A DNA stretch of 11,558 nucleotides from an uncultured Phycisphaerales bacterium (GTDB lineage: Bacteria; Planctomycetota; Phycisphaerae; Phycisphaerales; UBA1924): contig CALMQD010000016.1 of the NCBI GenBank assembly GCA_937871415.1, positions 1 through 11,558 on the forward strand, given 5' to 3'. Below the pieces are notes generated by a model, which was given only the letters and a program-made list of their open reading frames with translations, had not been told where the DNA came from and did no database searches. Positions 1-8,438 of this stretch are shown here, one piece after another; the stretch's first letter is position 1, and each line of letters opens with the position of its first letter. The position numbers and the translations under genes are program-made.

Positions 1-18
1 TCCGATCTGTAAACGAAC

Positions 19-45
19 AGGGCCGCGTCGCTTGGACGCGGCCCT
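19..45. terminator. Perfect GC-rich hairpin, possible terminator
   Basis: Bases 19-29 and 35-45 form a perfect 11-bp inverted repeat around a 5-nt loop (30-34). On the plus strand only two T residues follow. On the minus strand the stem is followed by a moderately T-rich stretch (TGTTCGTTT), so it would work better as a terminator for a minus-strand transcript. No gene in the window clearly ends here, so it may serve a gene beyond the left edge. Part of the left arm, the loop and the start of the right arm (22-36) recur exactly at 9633-9647. Confidence 0.45.
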
Positions 46-484
46 TGAAGCTCCCTATCCACAACTTCCTCGAACCGTTTCTCTCCGATCATTGTGGAGA
101 TTTGGCCTGAAAAGGCCGGTATACGCGCGACGACAGGATGTCAGAGCACAATCCGAAGGAGCCAATCGGACTGACGTTTGGCCGGGCAGAACCCCGTTTC
201 TGATCTGCCAGCGGGGTACAAATACTCCAGTGCCGCCCAAAGGCGTCACTTGCAGTGTTACGGAGTTACCGGTGCGAGAGCGTGCCCGGCGGCACCGGAC
301 GAAACGGCCAACGCCGAACCTCCGCCAACAGGTTCCCCGCGTGCGATCGAACGAAAGTCGCAGGGGGCCGACGTCGAGAGACGCGGTGATGGCCCACCGA
401 ACAACGGAATCGCCGGTTTGGGGGGCCAAGTCTCAAAGTCTCACGTTCTGCGATCTGCGGGCCAGCGACCCCAGACGATTCGGG
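46..484. other. Gene-poor stretch upstream of transposase remnant
   Basis: I see no convincing gene here. Open frames on both strands have scrambled, Arg/Pro/Ser-rich translations typical of chance frames in GC-rich DNA. A 21-codon frame at 138-203 on the plus strand begins ATG-TCA-GAG after a weak purine tract, but it is too short to call. A short hairpin with a GAAA loop lies at 104-117. Two 7-base direct repeats (AAGTCTC) sit around 428-442. The left end of the insertion element whose transposase begins at 485 should lie in this stretch, but I could not identify its terminal inverted repeat without the other end. Confidence 0.4.
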
Positions 485-856
485 ATGCCCAACCTCTTCC
501 GCCGCCTACTCGATGTCCTCGCCGGGTCTACGCAGGCCGACCTGCGCCGCCAGATCCAGTACCTGAAAACCGAGAACGAGGTGCTCCGTTCGAAGATCGA
601 CGGCCCCGTCCGGGTCACACACGAGGAGCGTTCGCGGCTGGTCCGCCTGGCCAAGCCGGTCGGGTCGGCTATCAAGGCGCTGGTTTCGATCGTGAGTCCG
701 CAGGCCTTCCTGCGGTGGATTCGGGACGCCGACAAGCGGCGGCCCAAGAAGAATACCGGACGGAAGTCGGGCAGACCAAAGTCGCCTGAGCAGATCAGGC
801 GGCTGGTTCTGAGGCTGGCCAAGGAGACCGGCTGGGGTTATACGCGCATCCTCGGC
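485..856 (+). pseudogene. Integrase-core transposase, N-terminal fragment
   Basis: The frame begins MPNLFRRLLDVLAG and continues with a coiled-coil-like segment (about residues 17-38, RRQIQYLKTENEVLRSKI). It ends with a helix-turn-helix-like region reading LVLRLAKETGWGYTRILG (about 107-124). This matches the N-terminal DNA-binding part of a transposase family with a C-terminal rve (DDE) integrase core, which I associate with planctomycete genomes. These proteins normally run to about 300-350 residues. Homology stops after the GYTRILG motif at base 856, where the next residues should be of the type ELRKLG. The frame instead runs open to 1282 through the antisense of a DUF1254 gene. The catalytic core is absent, so the product cannot transpose. 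The ATG at 485 is chosen by resemblance to the family; no good ribosome-binding site precedes it. Confidence 0.75.
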
Positions 857-1123
857 ATTGGGCGCCGAGACGCAGCGGTAGTCGCCCGGCGGGTATCGCT
901 TGACGTTGAAGAACGTGTCCATCGGAGCCCTCATGGCCTCGATGGCTGGCACGTTGCTCATCTGCACGCGCGTCACCTCGGTGGTGATGAGCGAGTAGCC
1001 GTAGATGTAGGCATCCTCGGCGATGGCCTTGGCCTCATCGGGGGTGACGGTTTGCGCCGGCGCGATGGCCGCGCACGCGGCGACCACGGCAACGGTGATG
1101 AACGCGGGACTGAACAGTCGCAT
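851..1123 (-). pseudogene. DUF1254 secreted protein, 5' fragment
   Basis: The minus-strand start at 1123 has a strong ribosome-binding site (AAGGAG on the minus strand, 1133-1138, spacing 9). The product opens with a Sec signal peptide: MRLF, then a hydrophobic stretch (about residues 8-21) and a likely cleavage after APAQ. The mature part has the DUF1254 N-terminal pattern: EAKAIAEDAYIYGYSL (about 30-45), MSNVPAIEAM, FFNVKRYPPGDYR and APNA (87-90). In the family this is followed by a D-T-L-Y-type motif and several hundred more residues, usually with a C-terminal DUF1214 domain. Here homology ends around base 851-856. The frame then runs on to 506 through the antisense of the transposase fragment, giving a meaningless ~205-residue fusion. 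The expression signals look intact, so a truncated secreted product could still be made. DUF1254 proteins are periplasmic and of poorly defined function. Confidence 0.8.
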
Positions 1124-1169
1124 GGGGGTATTCTCCTTGTGCGGCGAGTAGGTCACGAGTGTGCGGCCG

Positions 1170-1185
1170 CCGGGCTGCGGCCCGG
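1170..1185. other. GC hairpin between divergent genes
   Basis: CCGGGC (1170-1175) and GCCCGG (1180-1185) form a perfect 6-bp all-GC stem around TGCG. It lies in the 98-base gap between the minus-strand DUF1254 fragment and the plus-strand gene at 1222. There is no T-run on either side, so it is not a standard terminator. No convincing -35/-10 pair was seen in this gap, although promoters for both directions would be expected here. Confidence 0.3.
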
Positions 1186-1221
1186 AACGCCCCTTCGACG
1201 CACGCGGAAAGGATGGCCCCG

Positions 1222-1875
1222 ATGGATAACGCGGTCGCGCTCGTCCAGGCGTTCCTCAGACTGCATGGGTACCTCACTGTGACCGAGTTCCCGATCGTCC
1301 GCCGCGCGCGCCACGGCGGGTACCAGTCCATCACGGACCTCGACGTGCTCGCCTACCGGTTCCCGGTCGGACCGCGGCGGCGGGAGAAACGTGTCTGGTT
1401 CACGGACCCCGAGGCGGATCGCCTGCTCGACGCTCCGGCGCGCGGAGCGGACATGATCATCGGCGAGGTGAAGGAGGGGCGGGCCGAGCTCAACGCCGCG
1501 GCCCTGGACCCCGATGTCCTTTGGGAGGCGCTCTACCGGTTCGGCTGCTGCGACCTGGACGAGGCAGACGGCATGGTGACCGAGCTGCTGCGTCATGGAA
1601 CGGCACGCTCGCGCCACGGCCCCGCCGTCCGGATGGTGGCCTTCGGGTCCGCGCCTTCGATGCAGCCGGACCGCCGCTACCACGTCGTGCTCCTCGGAAC
1701 GCTCGTCGAGCAGATCAGGGGGTTCATCCGCGCCCACTGGGAGGGCGTCCGGGCGGCGGCGTCCAAGGACCCGGCGTTCAGCTTCCTGCTGATGCTGGAG
1801 AAAGCGGCTCGGAACGGTGAGGACTCTTCCGCGGCGAACGCGGCGACTCCGGACGACGCGGCGGGGCGAGCCTGA
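1222..1875 (+). CDS. Hypothetical protein, possible PD-(D/E)XK-like fold
   Basis: A 217-residue soluble protein that I cannot name. The ATG at 1222 is preferred over the one at 1213 because the GGAAAGG at 1206-1212 then sits 9 nt upstream. Visible pattern: an N-terminal helix (VALVQAFLRLHGY, about 5-17), E22 in VTEFPIV, a conserved-looking YQSITDLDVLAYRFP (34-48) with D39 and D41, then ADMIIGEVKEGRAELN (76-91) with E82-x-K84. An acidic residue after a first helix, then an Asp and an E-x-K on a beta strand, is the arrangement of the PD-(D/E)XK nuclease superfamily. A role in DNA cleavage or repair is therefore inferred, not shown. The C-terminal half (about 95-190) is helical with no recognised motif, and the last 20 residues are Ala/Asp-rich. 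It sits 64 bases before the export operon on the same strand, with no clear terminator between. Nothing else suggests a shared job. Confidence 0.75.
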   Translation: MDNAVALVQAFLRLHGYLTVTEFPIVRRARHGGYQSITDLDVLAYRFPVGPRRREKRVWFTDPEADRLLDAPARGADMIIGEVKEGRAELNAAALDPDVLWEALYRFGCCDLDEADGMVTELLRHGTARSRHGPAVRMVAFGSAPSMQPDRRYHVVLLGTLVEQIRGFIRAHWEGVRAAASKDPAFSFLLMLEKAARNGEDSSAANAATPDDAAGRA

Positions 1876-1939
1876 GCGACCCGCCGGCGAGACACGGGGC
1901 GGCGCGGGCGCGGATGTTGTCGGCTACGCTCAATATGCA

Positions 1940-3013
1940 ATGCTGAACAAAGCGATCAAGATCGTGCTGGTGCTGGTCATCCTCGCGGGCGTCGCGGTGG
2001 CCGGGGTGTACTGGTGGAAACGGCTCGATTCGCAGGGAACACCAGCGGGCTTTCTGACCGGCAACGGGCGCATGGAGGCGACCGAGATCAACGTGTCCAC
2101 CAAGCTCGCGGGGCGCATCGAAGAGATGCTCGTGGATGAGGGCGACTTCGTCGAGGCCGGGCAGGCGCTGGTCAGGATGCAGACCGACGTGCTCGTGGCC
2201 CAGCGCGCCGAGGCGGTCGCGCAGCTCCAGCAGGCGCGGCAGGCCGTGGCCACCGCCACCGCGCAGATGGCGATGCGCGAGGCCGACCTCGCGGCCTCGC
2301 AAGCCCTGATCGCGCAGCGGGAGAGCGAGCTGAGCTATTCGCGGCGCCGACTGACGCGGTACGAGTTGGCCGGCGAGAAGAGCGCCACTTCGGTTCAAGA
2401 GATCGACGAAGAGCGCACGCGCTCGCTCGTGGCGGAAGCGACCTTGACGGCCGCCAAGGCGCAGGCGACGGCCGCGCAGGCGGCGATCGAGGCGGCGCGC
2501 GCGGAGATCGCCGGGGCGGAATCCACCGTTCATGCCAGGGAAGCGACGGTGCAGCGCATCGAGGCGGACATCAAGGACAGCGTGCTCGCGTCTCCACGCG
2601 CCGGCCGCGTGCAATACCGCATCGCGCAGCCGGGCGAGGTACTCGCCGCGGGGGGGCGGGCGCTCAACGTGATCGACCTGGCCGACGTGTACATGACGTT
2701 CTTCCTGCCCGAACAGGTGGCCGGGAGAGTGGCGATGGGAACGGAGGTGCGGCTGGTGCTCGACGCAGCGCCCGGGTTTGTCATTCCCGCGGAGGTCTCG
2801 TTCATCGCGAGCACTGCCCAGTTCACGCCCAAGACGGTTGAGACGGCCGAGGAACGACAGAAGTTGATGTTTCGGGTGCGGGCGCGAATCTCGCCCGATC
2901 TGCTCCGGAAGCACCTTCATCAGGTGAAGACCGGTGTCCCGGGGGTCGCGTGGATCAAACTGGATCCCGCCGCCCATTGGCCCGCTGATCTTACCGTGAA
3001 GGTGCCGGAGTAG
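1940..3013 (+). CDS. yhiI: HlyD/YhiI-type membrane fusion protein
   Basis: A 357-residue periplasmic adaptor of an ABC exporter. An N-terminal membrane anchor (about residues 7-26, IKIVLVLVILAGVAVAGVYWW) precedes the first half of the biotinyl-lipoyl-like domain (GRMEATEINVSTKLAGRIEE, then EGDFVEAGQALVRM). A long Ala/Gln/Glu-rich coiled-coil hairpin follows (about 85-210), then the second lipoyl half (LASPRAGRVQYRIAQPGEV) and a beta-barrel domain. The stretch FTPKTVET plus ERQKLMFRVR is typical of the YhiI subgroup. The length is close to E. coli YhiI. The frame is open upstream to a GTG at 1817, but the ATG at 1940 fits the family because it directly precedes the anchor; no clear ribosome-binding site is seen. 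It is followed after 3 bases by the ATPase/permease gene. The adaptor would link that pump to an outer-membrane channel, and none is encoded in the window. Confidence 0.88.
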   Translation: MLNKAIKIVLVLVILAGVAVAGVYWWKRLDSQGTPAGFLTGNGRMEATEINVSTKLAGRIEEMLVDEGDFVEAGQALVRMQTDVLVAQRAEAVAQLQQARQAVATATAQMAMREADLAASQALIAQRESELSYSRRRLTRYELAGEKSATSVQEIDEERTRSLVAEATLTAAKAQATAAQAAIEAARAEIAGAESTVHAREATVQRIEADIKDSVLASPRAGRVQYRIAQPGEVLAAGGRALNVIDLADVYMTFFLPEQVAGRVAMGTEVRLVLDAAPGFVIPAEVSFIASTAQFTPKTVETAEERQKLMFRVRARISPDLLRKHLHQVKTGVPGVAWIKLDPAAHWPADLTVKVPE

Positions 3014-3016
3014 CGT

Positions 3017-5788
3017 GTGAACGATGCCAGCCCGTCCAGTTCGGTTGCCCGCCTTCATGACGTTGCCTTGCGCTACGGGCGAACGATCGCGCTGTCCGGC
3101 GTGAGCCTCGACATCCCGGCCCGCACGATGGTGGGTCTCATCGGTCCAGACGGGGTTGGCAAGTCGACCCTGCTTTCTCTCATCGCCGGCGCCCGCCGGG
3201 TGCAGCAGGGGATGGTGGAGGTGCTGGGAGGGGATATCTGCCGTTCGTCGCACCGCCGCGATGTCTGCACACGCATCGCCTACATGCCCCAGGGCTTGGG
3301 AAAGAACCTCTACCCCACCCTCTCGATCGAAGAGAACCTGCAGTTCTTCGCCCGACTGTTCGGTCAAGACTCGGCGGAGCGCCGCCGGCGCATCGATGAC
3401 CTGACCAGGAGCACCGGGCTGTTTCGATTCCTCGATCGGCCCGCCGGCAAGCTCTCCGGCGGCATGAAACAGAAGCTTGGGCTCTGTTGCTCGCTCATCC
3501 ACGACCCCGACCTGCTCATCCTCGACGAGCCGACAACGGGCGTCGATCCGCTGGCGCGCCGGCAGTTCTGGGATCTGATCGCGCACCTGCGCCAGGACCG
3601 CCCGGAGATGAGCGTGGTCGTCGCCACCGCCTACATGGAGGAGGCCGAGCGATTCGACTGGCTCGTGTCCATGGACGAGGGGAAAGTCCTCGCGACCGGC
3701 ACGCCGACCGAGCTTCACGAGCGGACGGGGACGGACTCGCTGGAGGCGGCGTTCATCGAGCTATTACCGGAAGAGAAGCGGCGGGGCCACAAGCCCGTGC
3801 AGATTGCGCCGTTTGTCGGCGGCGAGGCCGACGAGATCGCCATCGAATCACGCGGTCTTACCAAGCGGTTCGGTAACTTCGTCGCGGTCGATCATGTCAC
3901 CATGCGGGTGCGGCGCGGCGAGATTTTCGGCTTCCTGGGATCCAACGGCTGCGGCAAGACGACCACGATGAAGATGCTCACCGGGCTTCTGCCCGCGAGC
4001 GAGGGCGAGGCGGAACTGTTCGGCCGGCCGCTCGATGCCGGCGATCTGGCCACGCGGGGGCGTGTCGGCTACATGTCGCAGTCGTTCTCGCTCTACAAGG
4101 AGCTCACCGTCCGGCAGAACCTCGTGTTGCACGCGAGAATCTTCAGTCTGCCGGCCGGCGAGATCCCCGGCCGGGTGGCGGAGATGGGTGAACGCTTCGG
4201 GCTGACCCGCGTCATGGATGCGCTCCCGGACAACCTGCCGCTGGGGATGCGCCAGCGGCTGTCGCTGGCGGTGGCCATGGTGCATGGGCCGGAACTGCTC
4301 ATCCTCGACGAGCCTACTTCAGGGGTCGATCCAATCGCCCGCGACTCACTTTGGGCGCTGATGATCGAGTTGTCGCGTCGCGATCGGGTGACCATCTTCA
4401 TCTCGACACACTTCATGAACGAGGCGGAGCGCTGCGACCGCATCTCGTTCATGCACGCCGGCAAGGTCCTCGTCAGCGATGCCCCCGCGGACATCGTTCG
4501 CGAACGCGGCGTGGCGAGCCTGGAGGCCGCGTTCATCGCGTACCTCGTTGATGCCGGCGCGGAGACGACGCACGCCGGCGCGGCAGCCGCCGCGACACCA
4601 CGCACAGCCCCTGCGACGGATGAGCTACCTACCAGCCGAACCGCCGTCCATCGTTCCGATCGGAGCATGTTCAGCGTGCAACGCGCACTGAGCTACTCGC
4701 TGCGCGAGGCTCTCGAACTTATCCGAGACCCCGTCCGTGGCGCACTTGCCCTCCTTGGCAGCATCGTCTTGCTGCTTGTCATCGGGTACGGCATCACGAT
4801 GGATGTTGAAAACCTCTCCTACGCCGTGCTCGACCGGGACCAGACGGTGCTCAGCCGCGACTACACGATCAACCTCTCCGGCTCCCGGTACTTCACGCAG
4901 CGCCCGCCCCTTGCCGACTACGCCGAGCTCGACCACCGGATGCGCACGGGCGAACTCTCCCTGGCGATCGAGATTCCGCCCGGGTTCGGGCGCGACATCG
5001 AGCGTGGCGACCCCGTCGAGATCGGCGCGTGGGCCGACGGCGCGATGCCGCAGCGTGCCGAGACCGTCCGCGGGTACGTTCAGGGGATGCACCAACTCTG
5101 GCTGCAGGAACAGTACCGGAGACGCGGGATCGACGTCGCCGCCAACGCCACAGTCGAGTCCAGGTACCGCTACAACCCCGACGTGCGAAGCCTGCCGGCG
5201 ATGGTCCCCGCCATCGTGCCGCTCATGCTCCTGATGATCCCTGCAATGCTCGCCGCACTTTCCGTGGTGCGGGAGAAGGAACTCGGATCGATCATCAACT
5301 TCTACGCCACGCCGGTCACCCGCGCCGAGTTCCTGCTCGGCAAGCAACTGCCCTATATCGCCCTCGGTGTGGTGAACTTCCTGCTCATGGCCGCGCTCGC
5401 TGTGACGATTTTCGGCGTGCCGATGAAGGGGAGTTTCTGGGTGCTGCTGCTGGCGTCGGGGCTCTTTGTAGGCTTCGCGACGGGGTTCGGGCTGTTCGTG
5501 TCCACGCTCGTGCGCGGCCAGATCGCCGCGATCTTCGCGACGATGATCGCCACGATGATCCCGACCATCCAATACGCGGGGCTCATCAACCCGGTCGCAT
5601 CGCTGGAAGGGATCGGCGCGGCGATCGGCCGGGTCTACCCCGCGACCCACATGATCATCGTCAGCCGCGGTGTGTTCAACAAGGGCCTCCGCCTGCACGA
5701 CCTGCACGACGCGTTGTGGGCGATCGGTCTATCCGTTCCTGTCATCCTAATCGCGGCCGTGGCGATGCTCCGGAAGCAGGAGCGATGA
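3017..5788 (+). CDS. rbbA: RbbA-like fused ABC ATPase/ABC-2 permease
   Basis: A 923-residue inner-membrane protein with two ATPase domains followed by an ABC-2 permease, the architecture of E. coli RbbA (about 911 residues). The first ATPase domain has Walker [10 protein letters not shown] (43-51), signature [10 protein letters not shown] (146-155) and Walker B LLILDE (166-171). The second has Walker [10 protein letters not shown] (308-316) and Walker B LLILDE (427-432). Its signature is replaced by [10 protein letters not shown], a degenerate form also found in RbbA. A linker rich in Ala/Thr/Pro (about 515-545) leads to the permease: one helix near 575-595, a large extracytoplasmic loop, then about five helices between 729 and 918. 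The [10 protein letters not shown] segment marks the ABC-2 coupling region. The GTG start at 3017 has GGAG 6 nt upstream (3007-3010), inside the end of the preceding gene. Its stop overlaps the next start. RbbA was described as a ribosome-associated ATPase, but this operon context indicates an exporter of unknown substrate. Confidence 0.9.
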   Translation: MNDASPSSSVARLHDVALRYGRTIALSGVSLDIPARTMVGLIGPDGVGKSTLLSLIAGARRVQQGMVEVLGGDICRSSHRRDVCTRIAYMPQGLGKNLYPTLSIEENLQFFARLFGQDSAERRRRIDDLTRSTGLFRFLDRPAGKLSGGMKQKLGLCCSLIHDPDLLILDEPTTGVDPLARRQFWDLIAHLRQDRPEMSVVVATAYMEEAERFDWLVSMDEGKVLATGTPTELHERTGTDSLEAAFIELLPEEKRRGHKPVQIAPFVGGEADEIAIESRGLTKRFGNFVAVDHVTMRVRRGEIFGFLGSNGCGKTTTMKMLTGLLPASEGEAELFGRPLDAGDLATRGRVGYMSQSFSLYKELTVRQNLVLHARIFSLPAGEIPGRVAEMGERFGLTRVMDALPDNLPLGMRQRLSLAVAMVHGPELLILDEPTSGVDPIARDSLWALMIELSRRDRVTIFISTHFMNEAERCDRISFMHAGKVLVSDAPADIVRERGVASLEAAFIAYLVDAGAETTHAGAAAAATPRTAPATDELPTSRTAVHRSDRSMFSVQRALSYSLREALELIRDPVRGALALLGSIVLLLVIGYGITMDVENLSYAVLDRDQTVLSRDYTINLSGSRYFTQRPPLADYAELDHRMRTGELSLAIEIPPGFGRDIERGDPVEIGAWADGAMPQRAETVRGYVQGMHQLWLQEQYRRRGIDVAANATVESRYRYNPDVRSLPAMVPAIVPLMLLMIPAMLAALSVVREKELGSIINFYATPVTRAEFLLGKQLPYIALGVVNFLLMAALAVTIFGVPMKGSFWVLLLASGLFVGFATGFGLFVSTLVRGQIAAIFATMIATMIPTIQYAGLINPVASLEGIGAAIGRVYPATHMIIVSRGVFNKGLRLHDLHDALWAIGLSVPVILIAAVAMLRKQER

Positions 5789-6918
5789 TGAAACAGCACC
5801 CGCTCGTCATCATTGCCCACTTGGGGGTCAAGGAGCTCCGCGGGCTCTTGCGCGACCCGGCGATGCTCTTCCTCATCGTCTTTGCTTTCACCGCTGCCAT
5901 CTACACGGCCGGCACGGCGATGCCCGAGAGCATGCACAATGCGTCCATCGCCATCGTGGATGAAGACCGGTCCGCCCTGTCGTCGCGCATCATTGCGGCG
6001 CTCCAGCCACCGTACTTCACGCCACCGCGCCATGTCTGGCTGGACGAGGCCGACGCGGGGCTCGACGCCGGGCGTTTCACGTTTGTGCTGAACATCCCGC
6101 CCAACTTCCAACGCGACGTGCTGGCGGGCAAGGCGCCAGCGGTCCAACTCAACGTCGACGCGACGCGGATGAGCCAGGCGTTCTCCGGCAACGGGTATGT
6201 CCAGCAGATCGTGCAGGCCGAGGTGGACGAGTTCGTCTCCGGCGTCCGCGCCAGGCCTCGGACGCCCGTCGAACTGGCCCTGCGGATGCGGTTCAACCCC
6301 AACCTCCAGCAGTCGTGGTTCGGTTCGCTCATGGAGATCATCAACATGGTCACCATGCTGTCGCTCATCTTGACCGGGGCCGCCCTCATCCGTGAGCGAG
6401 AGCACGGCACCATCGAGCACTTGCTGGTGATGCCCGTCACGCCCGCCCAGATCATGACGGCCAAGGTCTGGTCGATGGGCTTGGTGGTGCTCGTCGGCGC
6501 CGCGTTCTCGCTGACGGTCATGGTCCAGCGTGTGCTGCATGTCACGGTGCACGGCTCGGTCGCGCTGTGGCTCCTGGCCGCGGCGCTACACCTGGTCGCG
6601 ACGACCTCGATGGGCATCTTCATGGCGACCGTGGCGCGGTCGATGCCGCAGTTCGGACTGCTTGTCGTGCTGACGATCATCCCCTTGCAGTTGCTCTCCG
6701 GCGGCACGACCCCGCGGGAGAGCATGCCCGAGGCGATCCGCACGCTCATGCTCGCGGCCCCCACGACCCATTTCGTCTCCGCAAGCCAGGCCATCCTCTA
6801 CCGCGGCGCGGGCTTGGAAATCGTCTGGCCCCAGCTCGCGACCGTGCTCGGGATCGGAACGGTCTTCTTCACCATCGCTCTCCGCCGCTTCCGCGGCACG
6901 CTGAACCGGATGGCGTGA
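5788..6918 (+). CDS. yhhJ: YhhJ-type ABC-2 permease
   Basis: A 376-residue integral membrane protein, close to the length of E. coli YhhJ. A first helix (about residues 24-42, PAMLFLIVFAFTAAIYTAG) is followed by a large extracytoplasmic domain (about 45-185), then five or so helices to the C terminus. The family pattern ALIREREHGTIEHLLVMPVT, the coupling segment between helices two and three, is well preserved, as is LLSGGTTPRESMPE near the end. The ATG at 5788 shares a base with the preceding stop (TGATG) and has AGGAG 5 nt upstream (5778-5782). An ATG at 5785 would be too close to that site. The protein probably pairs with the permease half of the preceding RbbA-like protein to form the pore, both driven by its two ATPase domains. 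About 125 bases without a clear terminator separate it from the next gene. Confidence 0.88.
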   Translation: MKQHPLVIIAHLGVKELRGLLRDPAMLFLIVFAFTAAIYTAGTAMPESMHNASIAIVDEDRSALSSRIIAALQPPYFTPPRHVWLDEADAGLDAGRFTFVLNIPPNFQRDVLAGKAPAVQLNVDATRMSQAFSGNGYVQQIVQAEVDEFVSGVRARPRTPVELALRMRFNPNLQQSWFGSLMEIINMVTMLSLILTGAALIREREHGTIEHLLVMPVTPAQIMTAKVWSMGLVVLVGAAFSLTVMVQRVLHVTVHGSVALWLLAAALHLVATTSMGIFMATVARSMPQFGLLVVLTIIPLQLLSGGTTPRESMPEAIRTLMLAAPTTHFVSASQAILYRGAGLEIVWPQLATVLGIGTVFFTIALRRFRGTLNRMA

Positions 6919-7043
6919 GCCGCGTGTTGCTGTGGCATGCTCCTCCACGTCCGATTCACCGCTTCAGACCCGTGCTGGGACAACAGCGGCTGGGGAATGG
7001 GAATGCCGATCATCGAGAACAACTTCGAAGGGAGCGACTTCTG

Positions 7044-8438
7044 ATGTCAGCATCCGTCATTGCAACGTCCGTTCTCCTCGAATCCACCGACTTGCGCCGC
7101 GGCTGCTCCGGCTCGAGCGACATGGTGACTCCCACCGTCGTGTCGGCTCCGCGATTACGAGTGTGGCTTCACCGCACAACCGCGTGCCTGCTGTTGTCGG
7201 CATCGCTTGGAGGCTGTGGCTCCGCGCGTGGACGGCACCCACCGCCAGAAGCGATCGCCGAGTCCGTTCAGGTTGTTGGCATGCCGAGTAATGTTCGTGA
7301 CTGGGGTGATCGATCCAGTGCCATCCTTCAGCAGAGTTTACTAGGAGCGGCGGCACAGGCGGATCGCGCGTTCGGCATGGACGTGCCCATAGACGGCTTG
7401 GCAATAAGCGGTGGTGGTTCATACGGGGCCTTCTCCGCAGGGGTGTTGTGTGGGTGGACAGACTCCGGAACCCGCCCGATGTTCGGAACGGTCACCGGAG
7501 TGAGTGTCGGCGCCATCATTGCGCCGTTCGCGTTCCTTGGGCCTGAGTACGACGAGCGTCTCGAGGACATGGCGAAGTCCGCAACGACGGACAACCTTTA
7601 CCGGATGCGCAGGTGGACTGAGGCATTGACAGGTGACTCGGTGGCGGACACCGCGCCGCTTCGGCGATTCGTTCAGCGGTACTTTGACAAGGAGGTGCTG
7701 CACGCCATCGCCGTCGAGCACCACAAAGGCCGCCGGCTGTTCATCGCAACGACGAACCTCGACGCCAACCGCCCCGTCATCTGGGATCTTGGCGCGGTCG
7801 CTGCCAGCGGCTCTCCCCAGGCTCTCGACCTGTTCCGAGATATCATCATGGCGTCGGCCGCGGTGCCGGTGCTCTTCCCGCCCGTGTACATTGACGTGGA
7901 GTGTGATGGCATCGTCTACGACGAAATGCACGTTGATGGGGGTGTGACGTCCCAGGTTCTTTTGTATGGAAGCGCCGTGTCGAGGCACGATGTCGTGCGT
8001 GAGTCCTCGCCAAACGCGCCGAGCGCCACCTATTACGTTATCCGCAACGGCAAGTTCGCAACCGACTGGGCACCCGTGAGGCCAAGGGTGCTGGATATTG
8101 CATCTCGATCTATCAGCCGGATCATCCAAGCCCAGGGAGTTGGGGACTTGTGGCAGGTGTACGCGGCATGTCGCAGGGATGGCCTTGAATTCAGGCTCGC
8201 ATTCATTCCCGATGAAATCGCTCTCCCTACCGATCCTGAGTTCGATACCGGTGTCATGGCGGACCTGTTTGAACGTGGCCGCACGTTCGCACGCGAGGGT
8301 TATCCATGGCGCACCGAACCCCCCGGACTTCGGAGCAATGGACCGTATGATGAGGCGAGACCGGGACCATCTGGTTCAGGCCGCGGACCGACGAATCCCC
8401 TGTGCAGAGCCGTTTATCAACACGCCGGGCGCCCATGA
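7044..8438 (+). CDS. Patatin-like phospholipase, predicted lipoprotein
   Basis: A 464-residue patatin-family lipid acyl hydrolase with a Ser-Asp dyad. The oxyanion-hole loop is GGGSYGAFSAG (G123-G125 onward), the nucleophile elbow is GVSVG with Ser154, and the catalytic Asp is D298 in the DGGV motif. Segments such as APFAFLGPEYD and IMASAAVPVLFPPVYID are typical of a bacterial patatin subfamily that carries lipoprotein signals. The start at 7044 has AAGGGAG 9 nt upstream (7028-7034). A signal peptide with lipobox LGGC then places the lipidated Cys at residue 58, which is unusually long. An alternative ATG at 7122 would give a normal 31-residue signal but lacks a good ribosome-binding site. 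The family usually ends near a W-R-x-x-P-P-G motif; here YPWRTEPPGL is followed by about 36 extra Gly/Pro/Arg-rich residues. The stop overlaps the next gene, suggesting coupled translation. The likely site of action is the periplasmic face of a membrane; the substrate is unknown. Confidence 0.88.
   Translation: MSASVIATSVLLESTDLRRGCSGSSDMVTPTVVSAPRLRVWLHRTTACLLLSASLGGCGSARGRHPPPEAIAESVQVVGMPSNVRDWGDRSSAILQQSLLGAAAQADRAFGMDVPIDGLAISGGGSYGAFSAGVLCGWTDSGTRPMFGTVTGVSVGAIIAPFAFLGPEYDERLEDMAKSATTDNLYRMRRWTEALTGDSVADTAPLRRFVQRYFDKEVLHAIAVEHHKGRRLFIATTNLDANRPVIWDLGAVAASGSPQALDLFRDIIMASAAVPVLFPPVYIDVECDGIVYDEMHVDGGVTSQVLLYGSAVSRHDVVRESSPNAPSATYYVIRNGKFATDWAPVRPRVLDIASRSISRIIQAQGVGDLWQVYAACRRDGLEFRLAFIPDEIALPTDPEFDTGVMADLFERGRTFAREGYPWRTEPPGLRSNGPYDEARPGPSGSGRGPTNPLCRAVYQHAGRP

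Noticed and set aside
138..203. 21-codon plus-strand frame starting MSEHNPKEP
   Set aside because: The start region looks protein-like, but it is very short, has a weak ribosome-binding site and no recognised homologue. It may be a chance frame or the start of a degraded gene.
185..217. Interleaved 6-bp inverted repeats (185-190 with 204-209, 191-196 with 212-217) suggesting a pseudoknot
   Set aside because: The connecting loops are 0 and 2 nt, too short to span the stems if both formed together. At best these are alternative weak hairpins.
1817..1939. Upstream extension of the membrane fusion protein to a GTG at 1817
   Set aside because: It would overlap the preceding gene and add 41 Arg-rich residues before the membrane anchor. 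The ATG at 1940 fits the family.
1778..3718. 646-codon minus-strand open frame opposite the membrane fusion protein and ATPase genes
   Set aside because: Its translation is His/Arg/Gly-rich with no domain, and the opposite strand encodes well-conserved proteins. Long antisense frames are common in GC-rich DNA.
4204..4260. Missing LSGG signature in the second ATPase domain as a sign of gene decay
   Set aside because: The LPLG-x-RQRLS form is a trait of RbbA-like proteins, and the Walker motifs and reading frame are intact.
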